A stretch of DNA of 64,000 bases from Nibribacter koreensis. GTDB lineage: Bacteria > Bacteroidota > Bacteroidia > Cytophagales > Hymenobacteraceae. Below the pieces are notes generated by a model. That model searched no databases and was not told the origin of the DNA. It saw only the letters and a list, made by a program, of their open reading frames with translations. The position numbers and the translations under genes are program-made. The stretch lies in the NCBI RefSeq assembly GCF_039541795.1, contig NZ_BAABGX010000001.1, forward strand, positions 1,178,001 through 1,242,000, read 5' to 3'. Shown one piece after another: positions 23,539 to 32,352 of this stretch. Position 1 is the first letter of the stretch, and each line of letters opens with the position of its first letter.

Positions 23539-25188
23539 CTACTTCACCCAGCGCGGGTCGCCAAGGGCCGTTCCGCCAATGCCTGAAGTTCTCAACTCAG
23601 AACCAGCCGGAAGCGTGAAGTCCGTAGTAGCGGCCGTCCAACCCAAGTCAATGGTTTTGTTGTTGGATTGCGTCACTATTGACGAGAAAGTCAATGGGGC
23701 TAAAATGGCACCACCTTCTAACTTGAAATAATTGTTGTATTTGAACTCAACCGTTGAGCCTGCCCCTGCTCTGATGGCACTTGCCCCAACTGTTTGACCT
23801 GGCTTAGGCGAGTTGGCAATAATGCTATTCTGCATAGTGAAGTCCACAACTATTGAAGTACCATCAAATAGGATGTTATCTCTTCCGCCAGAACCAAAGT
23901 TGTTCAACGTCACCTTGTCTATAAAGAAGGTAGGCTTTGTAGCTGGAGTAAAGGCAGTTGCATAACTAATGAATCCTCTTCCTGCTTCATTGAAAGTTGA
24001 GTTGGTTACCTCTAGTCTGTTTAACTCTAGCTTATCAAGCATAAAGGTCTGGTAGTTAGAGATGGCATTTTTGGAAACCACAGAATTAATCACCTTGATA
24101 AAGTCAATCTTCTGGCTTCCGCCGCTTGCGCCTCTGTTGGCTCTTAAGAAAGTACTCTTCAGGTCATGGATGTTACTGTTCTCCACGGTGATAGAGGACA
24201 AGGTACCAGCTGTGGCGTCAATGTTGAGGAAGTAATCTCCCGTCACTTCACCGGCTGGGTTCTTCCCGTCAAACTCAATCCCATTGATACGCACCCCTGC
24301 ACCAGTTCCTTTTAAGGTAATTTCCTTAAAGTAGATTTTGGTGTCATTGGGGTTGCCAGACACAGATCTGAGGGTTATGTACTTTTCTGCGATTAGAATA
24401 TTGGCGATAGAAGCGTCATACACCCCTGCCTCTAAACCAATTACGTCGCCGTTTGCGGCACTTGCCACCACTGCTACCAAGTCACTTCCTGGAGAGACCG
24501 TATAGGTATAGATGCTGGGTTCTTTGGTTGTAAATGTGGTGATTCCTTTACTAACCGTGCCGGCAAAAATCTCTGCAGTATAAGCAGTAGTGGCCGTGAG
24601 GTTGGTCAGGGTGATGGCATTGGCAGAGAGTTGCTCTGGGGTTAAGACAATCTCAGTACCGGTTCCGCCAGCTGGGGTTAAGATAATTTTAGTAAGACCC
24701 ACCGTAGGTCTCCATCTTAAAATGGCTGTCTTGTCTTTGACCTCAGTTGTAAGTACAGTAGCAAAAATCTGCTCTCCTCTAATTCTAAAACGGGAACTTA
24801 CCAACCATTTAGACTCAGGCGTATTGCCTTTGGCATTGGTTTTCACCCGTGCAAAATAATTCTCTTTTATCTCAAGCTGCTTGTCTGTGAAGGTGATGGC
24901 CGTCGTGTCAATTTGAGCACTAAGAACAACTGGCGTCTTAAACAAAGTATCCTTGGCCACCTCTACCGTGTAGGTGGTGGTGGAAGGATCAGTGTTTATA
25001 GATGCTTTCCAGCTTAGTTCAACATTGGTTTCCCCGCTTTTAGCCTGAATGTCACCAGCGGGCATAAACATACGGGACAGTTCCAGTTGTTCCTCATCCT
25101 CTTCTGGGTCACAAGCCACTACTCCTAGCAGGCCCACCATCAAGGCAGGCATTAACCACTTGGAAAGTTTGAAATTGAAGTTTATCAT
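23539..25188 (-). CDS. Surface lipoprotein with two FN3-like and a beta-helix domain (DUF4957/DUF5123 type)
   Basis: Third gene of the susCD unit, where SusE-like glycan-binding lipoproteins usually sit. 549 residues: lipoprotein signal with Cys near residue 26 followed at once by an acidic run (DPEEDEEQ), which resembles the surface-export signal described for Bacteroidota lipoproteins; two fibronectin III-like modules (about 38-130 and 135-222); then a right-handed beta-helix-like region (about 225-450) and a C-terminal segment ending GTALGDPRWVK, as in DUF4957/DUF5123 proteins. The helix resembles polysaccharide lyases, but no catalytic residues can be assigned. It most likely captures pectin for SusC/D. 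Confidence 0.78.
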   Translation of the reverse strand: MINFNFKLSKWLMPALMVGLLGVVACDPEEDEEQLELSRMFMPAGDIQAKSGETNVELSWKASINTDPSTTTYTVEVAKDTLFKTPVVLSAQIDTTAITFTDKQLEIKENYFARVKTNAKGNTPESKWLVSSRFRIRGEQIFATVLTTEVKDKTAILRWRPTVGLTKIILTPAGGTGTEIVLTPEQLSANAITLTNLTATTAYTAEIFAGTVSKGITTFTTKEPSIYTYTVSPGSDLVAVVASAANGDVIGLEAGVYDASIANILIAEKYITLRSVSGNPNDTKIYFKEITLKGTGAGVRINGIEFDGKNPAGEVTGDYFLNIDATAGTLSSITVENSNIHDLKSTFLRANRGASGGSQKIDFIKVINSVVSKNAISNYQTFMLDKLELNRLEVTNSTFNEAGRGFISYATAFTPATKPTFFIDKVTLNNFGSGGRDNILFDGTSIVVDFTMQNSIIANSPKPGQTVGASAIRAGAGSTVEFKYNNYFKLEGGAILAPLTFSSIVTQSNNKTIDLGWTAATTDFTLPAGSELRTSGIGGTALGDPRWVK

Positions 25189-25221
25189 ATCTTCTGTATT
25201 TGACTTATTGGAAGCCTCTTT

Positions 25222-27084
25222 TTAATAACCGTAATCCTGGGTTAATCTATAGTTTGAGTTAATGATCCCGAAATAGATTGGGAAAAGCTCAGAGTGATTT
25301 GGCGTAAAATGACTAAAGAACCCAGAATTAGCCCCGTTGATCTGAGCGTCTGTAATTGCGGCTCTCCAATTAATTTTTCTGTAACCTGCAGGGTCAGTAG
25401 TAGGACCGGGCGTATACATCACCTTGTTAACGCTGCCGCCCAGAGGGTCAGTAGAGGCGGCACCTCCAAATAGATCAAAATTGGCCATTTCCTGCTGCGC
25501 AGATACTCCTGGTCCCAGAAGCTTGTTAGGGTTGTAGAAGATGTGGGTTGGAACGTTAGCATAACGACCCGTTCCGTTTTTCATCCTGGTCAACTCAGCT
25601 TTTACTTCATTAATCTTGGCCTGCAAGAGGTTCCACCGGATAAGGTCATACTTCCGGATACCTTCCCCTCCAAACTCCAGGTAGCGCTCCTTGACAATAG
25701 CGCTAAAGAAGCCAGACTTGTCTGTTGGGATAGTACCCATTCTAGCCTCTGTTTCATAAGCGTCAAAGAAGGCTCTCTTTCTTATAGACTCTAAGGCTGC
25801 TATTGCTGGTCCAGTAGGACCGCTCAATTCATTTTCAGATTCAGCAAACATTAACAACACGTCTGCATACCTAATAAGCGGCCAGTTAATGCCCAGTGTT
25901 TGGTTGGCACCAGAAATGGCAGTCCAGTACTTTCTAAACTTGCCCTCTCTCATTAACATAGGAGTTGTAAGGACTTTGTTGTCTGTCCCATCTACCTGAA
26001 AATAGGCAATGGTAACGTCTCTCCTTGAGTCTCCAATTGAGTCAAAGGCATAGAAATAAGTTGGGATGGCAGTGGTCAAACCATTGGCGCGTCCATACTT
26101 GCTAGCACCATCAATACGAGGTCCGTTACCAAATCCTAGCTTGGTGTCTGTTCTAGAGTTACCGCCAAAAGCACCCACTTGCCAGATATGCTCCTTGGTC
26201 ACATCTGCTACTCCGTTGCCATGCAAGCTTCTAAAAACATTCTCATAGCTTGGGTTCAGGTTGTTCTCCTTTCTCTGGATGATGTCATTGGTTTCATCTC
26301 GGGCAATCTTGTAGTAATCCAGGTAGTTGGCGCGGCGCTCAACGGCCTTGGTCTGTCTTCTTAGGGCGTATCCGCCACGGGCTAAGGCAATCCTTGCCCT
26401 TAAGCCTTTCACGGCAGCTTTGGTCACCCGGGTAGTAGGGTCTCCAGACTCTCCCATCCATGGAACAAGTTCAGCGGCTAATTTCAAATCCTCTAGCAGT
26501 TTGTCGTAGATTTCATCCTGGTCCGTTTTAGCCAGGTACAAATCCTTTACCTCTGCAGACGGCTCAAAATGCGCAGGAACGTCGCCCCAGTTTCTAATCA
26601 ATTCATGGTAGAATTGTGCTCTCAGGGTTAGCGCCTCTCCGTAGAATTTTTTCATGGCAGCCTGTTCTGCTACTGTCCCACTGGTGTATAAAGGAGAAAG
26701 CGGAATGTATTTAATGCAAATGTTGGCGCGCTCAATGCCTCTATACAATTGGATGAAAGGGTTCTGCAAGTCTGAGTAGGCTGGGCTTACCCCAAAGTGG
26801 GCAATCCCCATTCTTTGCTCAGGGTTCCAGTCCCCAGAAATCACAAAATCATCTGCGGCATTTGGATAAAGTGTAGATAGCCTGCTTCCATATCCATCAT
26901 CTCCGCTTAATTGGTTATACACGCCGGTCAAGGCACCTTCGGCGTAAGACAAGCTGCTAAACATGGTGTCCTGCGCCAAGGTAGAAGGGTTTTCAACCTC
27001 TAGATAATCTTCACAAGAAGACGTAGCCACAAGCCCTCCAAGGAGCAATGACATGGCCCATGTTTTATATATTCTCTTTGTCAT
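25222..27084 (-). CDS. susD: SusD/RagB family outer-membrane glycan-binding lipoprotein
   Basis: Surface partner of the TonB-dependent transporter; binds oligogalacturonides and forms the lid over SusC. 620 residues. The signal ends ATSSC with Cys near residue 24, followed by EDYLEVENP, the standard SusD N-terminus with acidic residues after the lipidated Cys. TPR-like helices follow (FYGEALTLRAQFYHELIRNWGDVPAHF near residues 145-170), and the C-terminal half has FAESENELSGPT and ERYLEFGGEGIRKYDLIRW, typical of the family. It begins 17 bp after the susC stop codon, as in nearly all such pairs. Confidence 0.96.
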   Translation of the reverse strand: MTKRIYKTWAMSLLLGGLVATSSCEDYLEVENPSTLAQDTMFSSLSYAEGALTGVYNQLSGDDGYGSRLSTLYPNAADDFVISGDWNPEQRMGIAHFGVSPAYSDLQNPFIQLYRGIERANICIKYIPLSPLYTSGTVAEQAAMKKFYGEALTLRAQFYHELIRNWGDVPAHFEPSAEVKDLYLAKTDQDEIYDKLLEDLKLAAELVPWMGESGDPTTRVTKAAVKGLRARIALARGGYALRRQTKAVERRANYLDYYKIARDETNDIIQRKENNLNPSYENVFRSLHGNGVADVTKEHIWQVGAFGGNSRTDTKLGFGNGPRIDGASKYGRANGLTTAIPTYFYAFDSIGDSRRDVTIAYFQVDGTDNKVLTTPMLMREGKFRKYWTAISGANQTLGINWPLIRYADVLLMFAESENELSGPTGPAIAALESIRKRAFFDAYETEARMGTIPTDKSGFFSAIVKERYLEFGGEGIRKYDLIRWNLLQAKINEVKAELTRMKNGTGRYANVPTHIFYNPNKLLGPGVSAQQEMANFDLFGGAASTDPLGGSVNKVMYTPGPTTDPAGYRKINWRAAITDAQINGANSGFFSHFTPNHSELFPIYFGIINSNYRLTQDYGY

Positions 27085-27101
27085 TTTTTTATCTTCTAGA
27101 A

Positions 27102-30100
27102 TTAAAAGGTAAGGTTTACACCTCCCAAAATGTACCGTGAGCGTGGGTAGGCAGCATAGTCAACACTTGGGGTAAGCGGGGTGCCTCTTCTGGTGTTTGC
27201 CTCTGGATCATACCCATCATAACCTGTCAAGGTGATCAAGTTGTTGGTAGTGGCGTACACTCTGAACTTGGAAAACACCTTCAATCTCTGCACTAGGCTT
27301 TCTGGTAAAGTGTAACCCAAGGTAATGTTGCTAATGCGTAAGAAAGAGCCGTCCTCAATAGCAAAGGAATGCAGGAAATAACCGCCCAATGATGGCGTCC
27401 AGTATTTAGCATCCGCATTCAATGCTCTCAACTCATTAGGAGTAGTCACTGCATTGCCGTTTTCGTCTGACAACTTGAAGCGATCCTTCATAAAGCCTAA
27501 CAGGTTGTTGTCACGCTGGGTCCATTGGGTGGTGAACTCCATTTTATTGGCGTTGTATACTTTGTTACCAACAGAGAAATTCATGAACACGCTTAAATCA
27601 AAGCCTTTGTAGGCAATCTGCTGGTTAAAACCACCAATAAATTTAGCCTGCGCGTTTCCAAGAACTGTTTTGTCTGCAGAGGTAATCAAAGAGTTACCGT
27701 CATCTGTGAGGTCCTTCAATTTTAAGTCACCCGGTCTTGGCTGTCTGTTACCCAACGCCACCGTGCTTGAGTTAGCCACGCCATCCTTTAGGATATAGTT
27801 TCCTTGAGCATCAAAAACGAAGGTATTGGTAGCAGCGTCAATCACAAAGTCATCTACAGAGTAGAAACCGTCAGTCTGGTAGCCATAGAAGTTACCCACT
27901 GGTTTGCCTACCTCTACTTTAAAGTCTTCTAAGGCATTCACCCAGCCAGATTGGTAAAGTTCGTTCTGCTTAGGGTTACCTGAAGGATCAAGGCCCAGGC
28001 TCACCACCTTGTTTCTATTGAAGGCAATATTAAAGCTGGCATTCCAGGTAAAATCATTCTTCTCAAACACCACGCCATTCAACTGAAGCTCAAGACCTTT
28101 GTTCTCGGTCTCACCAATGTTCTGCATCTGCGTAGTGTATCCACTTGTAGGTGGAACAATAGCTCTTAGTAAAAGGTCTTTTGTTTTATTCTTGTAGACA
28201 TCTACTGAGGCGTTTAACCTGTTTTTAAAGAAGGACAAGTCGGCTCCTAGATTGGTAGAAATGGTGGTTTCCCACTTTAGGTTGGCATTAGCCAGGTCAT
28301 TTGATGCATAACCCGGAGTAACCGCATCTCCATAAGCATAACCATCCTGGCTTCTAGCGGCAAAAATGGTTTTAAACAGATCTTGACCTATTCTATTGTT
28401 TCCAACGGTACCATAGCTTAAGCGAAGTTTCATATCACTCAACCAGCCTTCTGTACCTTGCATGAAAGGCTCTTCAACCACTCTCCACATCAAAGAAGCT
28501 GAAGGGAATATGCCATGCTGCAAACCTCTGGCAAACAAAGAAGAACCATCACGTCTAATGTTCACATTGGCAAAATACCTTCCTTTATAGTTGTACCCTA
28601 CCCTCCCGAAGAAAGAGAGAAGCCTGTTACCAGATTCAGAAGTACTGGGTGCATCTTGCATTAACCCAATTGGAGGGCTTGCCTGACCAATGCTTGAAAA
28701 CGCCTGCTCTGGCGTAATATCCACTGGCAACCATTTCACTCTTGTGAATCTCTGGTTACCTGTAGAATGTACTACTTCATGGCCCGCCAAAAAGTCAAAG
28801 TTATGGTCGTCGTTTAATTTGTACTTATAGGTTAAGGTATTAGAATTTGTGAACGTGAGCCCCTCAGATCCAAATAGATCTACCACTGGCTGAGCGTTGT
28901 TATCTCTGGCCAAACCAGTTACCGGGCCACTGTAAGTATCTGATTTTCTATCAACTGCATTAATGCCTACTACAGTTTTAAAAGTTAAATCCTTTAAAAT
29001 GTTGTAGCTAAACCAACCGTTGACAATGATGTCATTTCTGTAGTCGTTCTTGATTTCATTGTTTGCCAAAAGCACAGGGCTAGTCAGGTTGGTAGAGTTG
29101 AAGTAAGCCGGATCAAACTCATCTACTTCACTTTCTAAGCCAGGGGCCAAAAACGGTCTAAACCTTACCGCATTTCTTAACCTGTTAGATTGCTGTGACT
29201 GCGTGCTGGACGTCCCTACCCCATCAATGCGTTGACGGCTGTAACGGGTGGTTAAACCAACTTTAAATTTATCATTTACCTTGTGGTCAAACTTAAAAGA
29301 GGCCAGTGAACGCACAAACCCAGAGTTGAGCATAATCCCTTCTTCATCTGTATGGTTTAGGGTAAAGTTGAAGGTGGTTTCCTTTGTACCGCCTGTTATG
29401 CCAAGCACATGGGTTTGACTAAAAGCGTCTCTGCCAAATACTTTTTCTTGCCAATCAACTTCTGGCATTGACTTATAAATCTCTAAATCTTCCCAGCGGC
29501 CAAATCTATCCCGGAAAGAGGCTCGAGACTCCTCATTGGCGTTACTGTATAAATTATATGACTCATACTGATACCGCACATAATCATAAGGATTCAAGAC
29601 ATCCAACTTATTGACGATGCTTCTAACCCCAGCGTAGCCATTGTACGTCACTTGCGTTTTCTGCTCCACGCCTCCTTTAGTGGTGATGATCACAACTCCA
29701 TTGGCCCCCCGGGCACCATAAATAGAGGTAGAAGCCGCATCTTTCAACACGTCAACTGATTGAATTTCTTGGGGAGAGATAATAGAGAGGGCATTTTCCA
29801 TCTGGATACCGTCTACTATATACAATGGAGAGTTGTCCTGGCTAAGAGACCCTCCGCCGCGCACCCTAATCTGTATATCAGCTCCCGGCCTTCCTTCGGT
29901 GCTGGTCACCTGCACCCCGGCTAAACGGCCTGCCAAGGCTTCTGCGGCTGTGCTAACTGGTATATCTTGTAATTCTTTAGCTGTCACGGAAGCCACAGAA
30001 CCCGTAAGCTCTTTTCTGGTCACGGTACCATAGCCAATGACAACTACCTCATCCATTACCCTGTTGTCACTTACCAAAGAAACATTCACCACTGACTTGC

Positions 30101-30386
30101 CTCCCATAGGCACTTCTTTGGCAACATACCCTATGTAAGAGAACACCAGTGTGCCATTGGCATTAGGAACATTCAAAGTATAATTACCATCCACGTCTGT
30201 AGAGTTGGCGGTGGTGGTCCCCTTCAGGAGTACCGTCACTCCTATTAGACCCTCCCCCTTGTCATCTGTTACGCGGCCTTTCACGGTAACCGTCTGCGCG
30301 AAGGTTACTGTAACCGCCACAAAGAAAAATGGAAGTACGAGCAGGTACCGTATCTTCTTAAGTAATGCTTGTTGCATAGGTAACAT
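27102..30386 (-). CDS. susC: SusC/RagA family TonB-dependent outer-membrane transporter
   Basis: Imports pectin oligosaccharides through the outer membrane using TonB energy. 1094 residues (1091 if the second ATG at 30377 is used): signal peptide to about 30, a CarboxypepD-regulatory-like domain (VKGRVTDDKGEGLIGVTV near 33), the TonB-box-like DEVVVIGYGT near 110, the plug domain with VRGGGSLSQDNSPLYIVDGI near 175-200, and a large beta-barrel ending in an aromatic residue (GGVNLTF). It is the first gene of a three-gene unit with susD and the beta-helix lipoprotein, all within 17-33 bp. A promoter with an overlapping LacI-type operator lies upstream; no ECF sigma or hybrid sensor gene is adjacent. 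Confidence 0.97.
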   Translation of the reverse strand: MLPMQQALLKKIRYLLVLPFFFVAVTVTFAQTVTVKGRVTDDKGEGLIGVTVLLKGTTTANSTDVDGNYTLNVPNANGTLVFSYIGYVAKEVPMGGKSVVNVSLVSDNRVMDEVVVIGYGTVTRKELTGSVASVTAKELQDIPVSTAAEALAGRLAGVQVTSTEGRPGADIQIRVRGGGSLSQDNSPLYIVDGIQMENALSIISPQEIQSVDVLKDAASTSIYGARGANGVVIITTKGGVEQKTQVTYNGYAGVRSIVNKLDVLNPYDYVRYQYESYNLYSNANEESRASFRDRFGRWEDLEIYKSMPEVDWQEKVFGRDAFSQTHVLGITGGTKETTFNFTLNHTDEEGIMLNSGFVRSLASFKFDHKVNDKFKVGLTTRYSRQRIDGVGTSSTQSQQSNRLRNAVRFRPFLAPGLESEVDEFDPAYFNSTNLTSPVLLANNEIKNDYRNDIIVNGWFSYNILKDLTFKTVVGINAVDRKSDTYSGPVTGLARDNNAQPVVDLFGSEGLTFTNSNTLTYKYKLNDDHNFDFLAGHEVVHSTGNQRFTRVKWLPVDITPEQAFSSIGQASPPIGLMQDAPSTSESGNRLLSFFGRVGYNYKGRYFANVNIRRDGSSLFARGLQHGIFPSASLMWRVVEEPFMQGTEGWLSDMKLRLSYGTVGNNRIGQDLFKTIFAARSQDGYAYGDAVTPGYASNDLANANLKWETTISTNLGADLSFFKNRLNASVDVYKNKTKDLLLRAIVPPTSGYTTQMQNIGETENKGLELQLNGVVFEKNDFTWNASFNIAFNRNKVVSLGLDPSGNPKQNELYQSGWVNALEDFKVEVGKPVGNFYGYQTDGFYSVDDFVIDAATNTFVFDAQGNYILKDGVANSSTVALGNRQPRPGDLKLKDLTDDGNSLITSADKTVLGNAQAKFIGGFNQQIAYKGFDLSVFMNFSVGNKVYNANKMEFTTQWTQRDNNLLGFMKDRFKLSDENGNAVTTPNELRALNADAKYWTPSLGGYFLHSFAIEDGSFLRISNITLGYTLPESLVQRLKVFSKFRVYATTNNLITLTGYDGYDPEANTRRGTPLTPSVDYAAYPRSRYILGGVNLTF

Positions 30387-30443
30387 TAAGATTTTGTTAA
30401 TAGGTGTGAATTGAATGCTTGGCGTGGCGACTTGCGCATAAAG

Positions 30444-30460
30444 TGCGCAACCGATTGCAT
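30444..30460. promoter_or_regulatory. LacI-type operator at the susC promoter
   Basis: TGCGCAACCGATTGCAT differs by one base from the palindromes at 3558 and 10365 (GCAACCGATTGC). It overlaps the susC -7 element. Confidence 0.74.
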
Positions 30461-30489
30461 ATTTAAGAAACTTTAAATCATTTCACAAA
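30458..30489 (-). promoter_or_regulatory. susC promoter (Bacteroidota type)
   Basis: On the minus strand TTTG (30486-30489) is followed after 20 bp by TAAATATG (30458-30465), one mismatch from the -7 consensus TAnnTTTG. The -7 word overlaps the operator at 30444-30460, and the predicted start leaves a leader of about 65 nt. Confidence 0.55.
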
Positions 30490-30637
30490 TGAAAAGCCTG
30501 TTTTTTGTTAGTTTTAAAAATTAACAGCCTTATCTGGGCTTATTTTACCATTTTTTTATTAAGTTAGTACCCGGATAAGAAAACTGCTTTGCAAATTTTT
30601 AATCCAACCCAAGTGCGATCAAGGTACAACTCATTAA

Positions 30638-30645
30638 TAAATTTG
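30638..30645 (+). promoter_or_regulatory. kduI promoter -7 element
   Basis: TAAATTTG is an exact match to TAnnTTTG. No TTTG is found at the -33 position. The expected start, around 30652, lies inside the operator 30651-30668. Confidence 0.55.
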
Positions 30646-30650
30646 TAATT

Positions 30651-30668
30651 TGCGCAACCGATTACATT
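30651..30668. promoter_or_regulatory. LacI-type operator at the kduI promoter
   Basis: TGCGCAACCGATTACATT matches the susC operator over its left 13 bases and has one change in the right half (TTAC for TTGC). It covers the kduI transcription start. Because the LacI gene is third in this unit, the regulator should control its own synthesis. Confidence 0.72.
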
Positions 30669-30691
30669 AATTAAGCGCTTCCTATATACCC

Positions 30692-31525
30692 ATGAATCAT
30701 ACCACCCGGCACGCCATTCACCCAGAAGACTTCAAGGCCTACGGCACTCAGAAACTGCGTGAGCACTTCTTAATGGAGAACCTGTTTGTAAAGGATTCCA
30801 TAGAACTGGTCTACACATTATATGACCGGTTAATTGTGGGCGGCGTGCATCCAGTGAGCCAGTCGGTGCGGCTAGACACTTTCCCTAACCTTCGGTCAGA
30901 GAATTTTCTGGACAGAAGGGAAATAGGAATTATCAATGTAGGCCCAGAGGCCAACGTGACCGTTGACGGCACAGACTATACCCTTGCTCCCAAAGAGGCA
31001 CTCTATATAGGAAAGGGCGTGAAAGAGGTGGTATTTCACCCGGCCCAAACCGGCGAAGCTAGATTCTACTTCAATTCTGCCCCCGCGCACCACACCTACC
31101 CTACCAAGAAGGTAAGCCTGGCTGAGGCTGAGACCGTGGAGATGGGCGCCTTGGAAAACTCTAACCACCGCACCATTAGAAAAGTGTTGATTAACTCCGT
31201 AGTAGAAAGCTGTCAGTTGCAGATGGGTGTGACTGAACTAAAAACCGGAAGCGTCTGGAACACCATGCCGGCCCACACGCATGACCGTCGCATGGAGGCC
31301 TACTTCTACTTTGAGCTACCAGGAGATCAGATGGTGTGCCACTTCTTAGGCGAACCGCAGGAAACCCGTCACATCTGGGTAAAAAACAACGAAGCAGTGC
31401 TTTCTCCGCCCTGGTCCATTCACTCAGGCGCGGGTACGTCTAACTATACCTTTATCTGGGGCATGGCCGGCGAAAACCTGGATTACAACGACATGGACAA
31501 ATTCCCCATCACCGACCTGAAATAG
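30692..31525 (+). CDS. kduI: 5-dehydro-4-deoxy-D-glucuronate isomerase
   Basis: Cytoplasmic zinc cupin that converts 5-keto-4-deoxyuronate, released by GH105, to 3-deoxy-D-glycero-2,5-hexodiulosonate. 277 residues, the normal KduI length. The metal site is seen in MPAHTHDRRMEAYFYF near residue 193 (two His and Glu) with the later His in WSIHSGAGTSNY near 247. The start ATG follows the operator and -7 element by a short leader. The stop is 2 bp from the SDR start, so the pair is cotranscribed as in other pectin degraders. Confidence 0.97.
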   Translation: MNHTTRHAIHPEDFKAYGTQKLREHFLMENLFVKDSIELVYTLYDRLIVGGVHPVSQSVRLDTFPNLRSENFLDRREIGIINVGPEANVTVDGTDYTLAPKEALYIGKGVKEVVFHPAQTGEARFYFNSAPAHHTYPTKKVSLAEAETVEMGALENSNHRTIRKVLINSVVESCQLQMGVTELKTGSVWNTMPAHTHDRRMEAYFYFELPGDQMVCHFLGEPQETRHIWVKNNEAVLSPPWSIHSGAGTSNYTFIWGMAGENLDYNDMDKFPITDLK

Positions 31526-31527
31526 CC

Positions 31528-32316
31528 ATGACCCATCTATTTGACTTAACCGGAAAAGTGGCCTTGGTGACCGGTGCCACGCACGGACTGGGAATGGCCA
31601 TGGCCAAAGCCTTGGCAAAAGCCGGCGCCACTTTGGTGATTAATGGCAACACGCCCGCCAAAATGGAAACGGCTTTGCAACAGTACGCCGCCGACGGGAT
31701 TGACGCCAAAGGCTATCTGTTTGACGTGACCAATGAAGAATTGGCTATTGAAAATATTGCGCGCATTGAGCAGGAAGTAGGTCCCATTGCCATTCTGGTG
31801 AACAACGCAGGCATGATTCAACGCACACCTGCCTTGGAGATGGCCGTCGCCGATTTTCGGAAAGTGCTGGACGTGGATTTGACCGGGCCGTTCATCATGA
31901 GCAAGACCGTGGGCAAGCACATGGTGGCGCGCAGAGCAGGTAAAATCATCAACATCTGCTCCATGATGAGTGAATTAGGTAGAGACACGGTTTCTGCCTA
32001 CGCCGCGGCCAAAGGGGGCTTGAAAATGCTCACCAAGAACCTGGCCACCGAATGGGCGCGCTACAATGTGCAGGTCAACGGCATAGGGCCGGGGTACTTT
32101 GCCACCGATCAGACCGCTCCCATTAGAGTAGACGGACATCCTTTTAATGACTTTATTATACAACGTACGCCGGCCGGCCGTTGGGGAGACCCAGAGGACT
32201 TGGGCGGTGCCACCATCTTTCTGGCCAGCAAGGCCAGTGATTTTGTGAACGGTCAGATTTTATATGTAGACGGTGGTATATTGGCTACCATAGGCAAACC
32301 CAGCAACGAAGCTTAA
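31528..32316 (+). CDS. SDR family oxidoreductase, probably 2-deoxy-3-keto-gluconate 5-dehydrogenase (KduD role)
   Basis: Classical short-chain dehydrogenase, 262 residues: Rossmann motif TGATHGLG near residue 17, NNAG near 92, catalytic Ser in NICSMMSELG near 147 and YAAAKGG with Tyr and Lys near 158-162. Relatives are often labelled gluconate 5-dehydrogenase. Here the position directly after kduI points to reduction of the KduI product to 2-keto-3-deoxygluconate, the KduD reaction. The name is therefore inferred from context, and the cofactor preference (NADH or NADPH) is not evident. Confidence 0.88.
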   Translation: MTHLFDLTGKVALVTGATHGLGMAMAKALAKAGATLVINGNTPAKMETALQQYAADGIDAKGYLFDVTNEELAIENIARIEQEVGPIAILVNNAGMIQRTPALEMAVADFRKVLDVDLTGPFIMSKTVGKHMVARRAGKIINICSMMSELGRDTVSAYAAAKGGLKMLTKNLATEWARYNVQVNGIGPGYFATDQTAPIRVDGHPFNDFIIQRTPAGRWGDPEDLGGATIFLASKASDFVNGQILYVDGGILATIGKPSNEA

Positions 32317-32352
32317 GAGCCTCCTCATTCATTTTGTAATCAACCCGCTTCT

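Noticed and set aside
31528..32316. Naming the SDR gluconate 5-dehydrogenase
   Set aside because: Database-style label for the subfamily; the kduI-adjacent position favours the KduD reaction, so no gene symbol was given.
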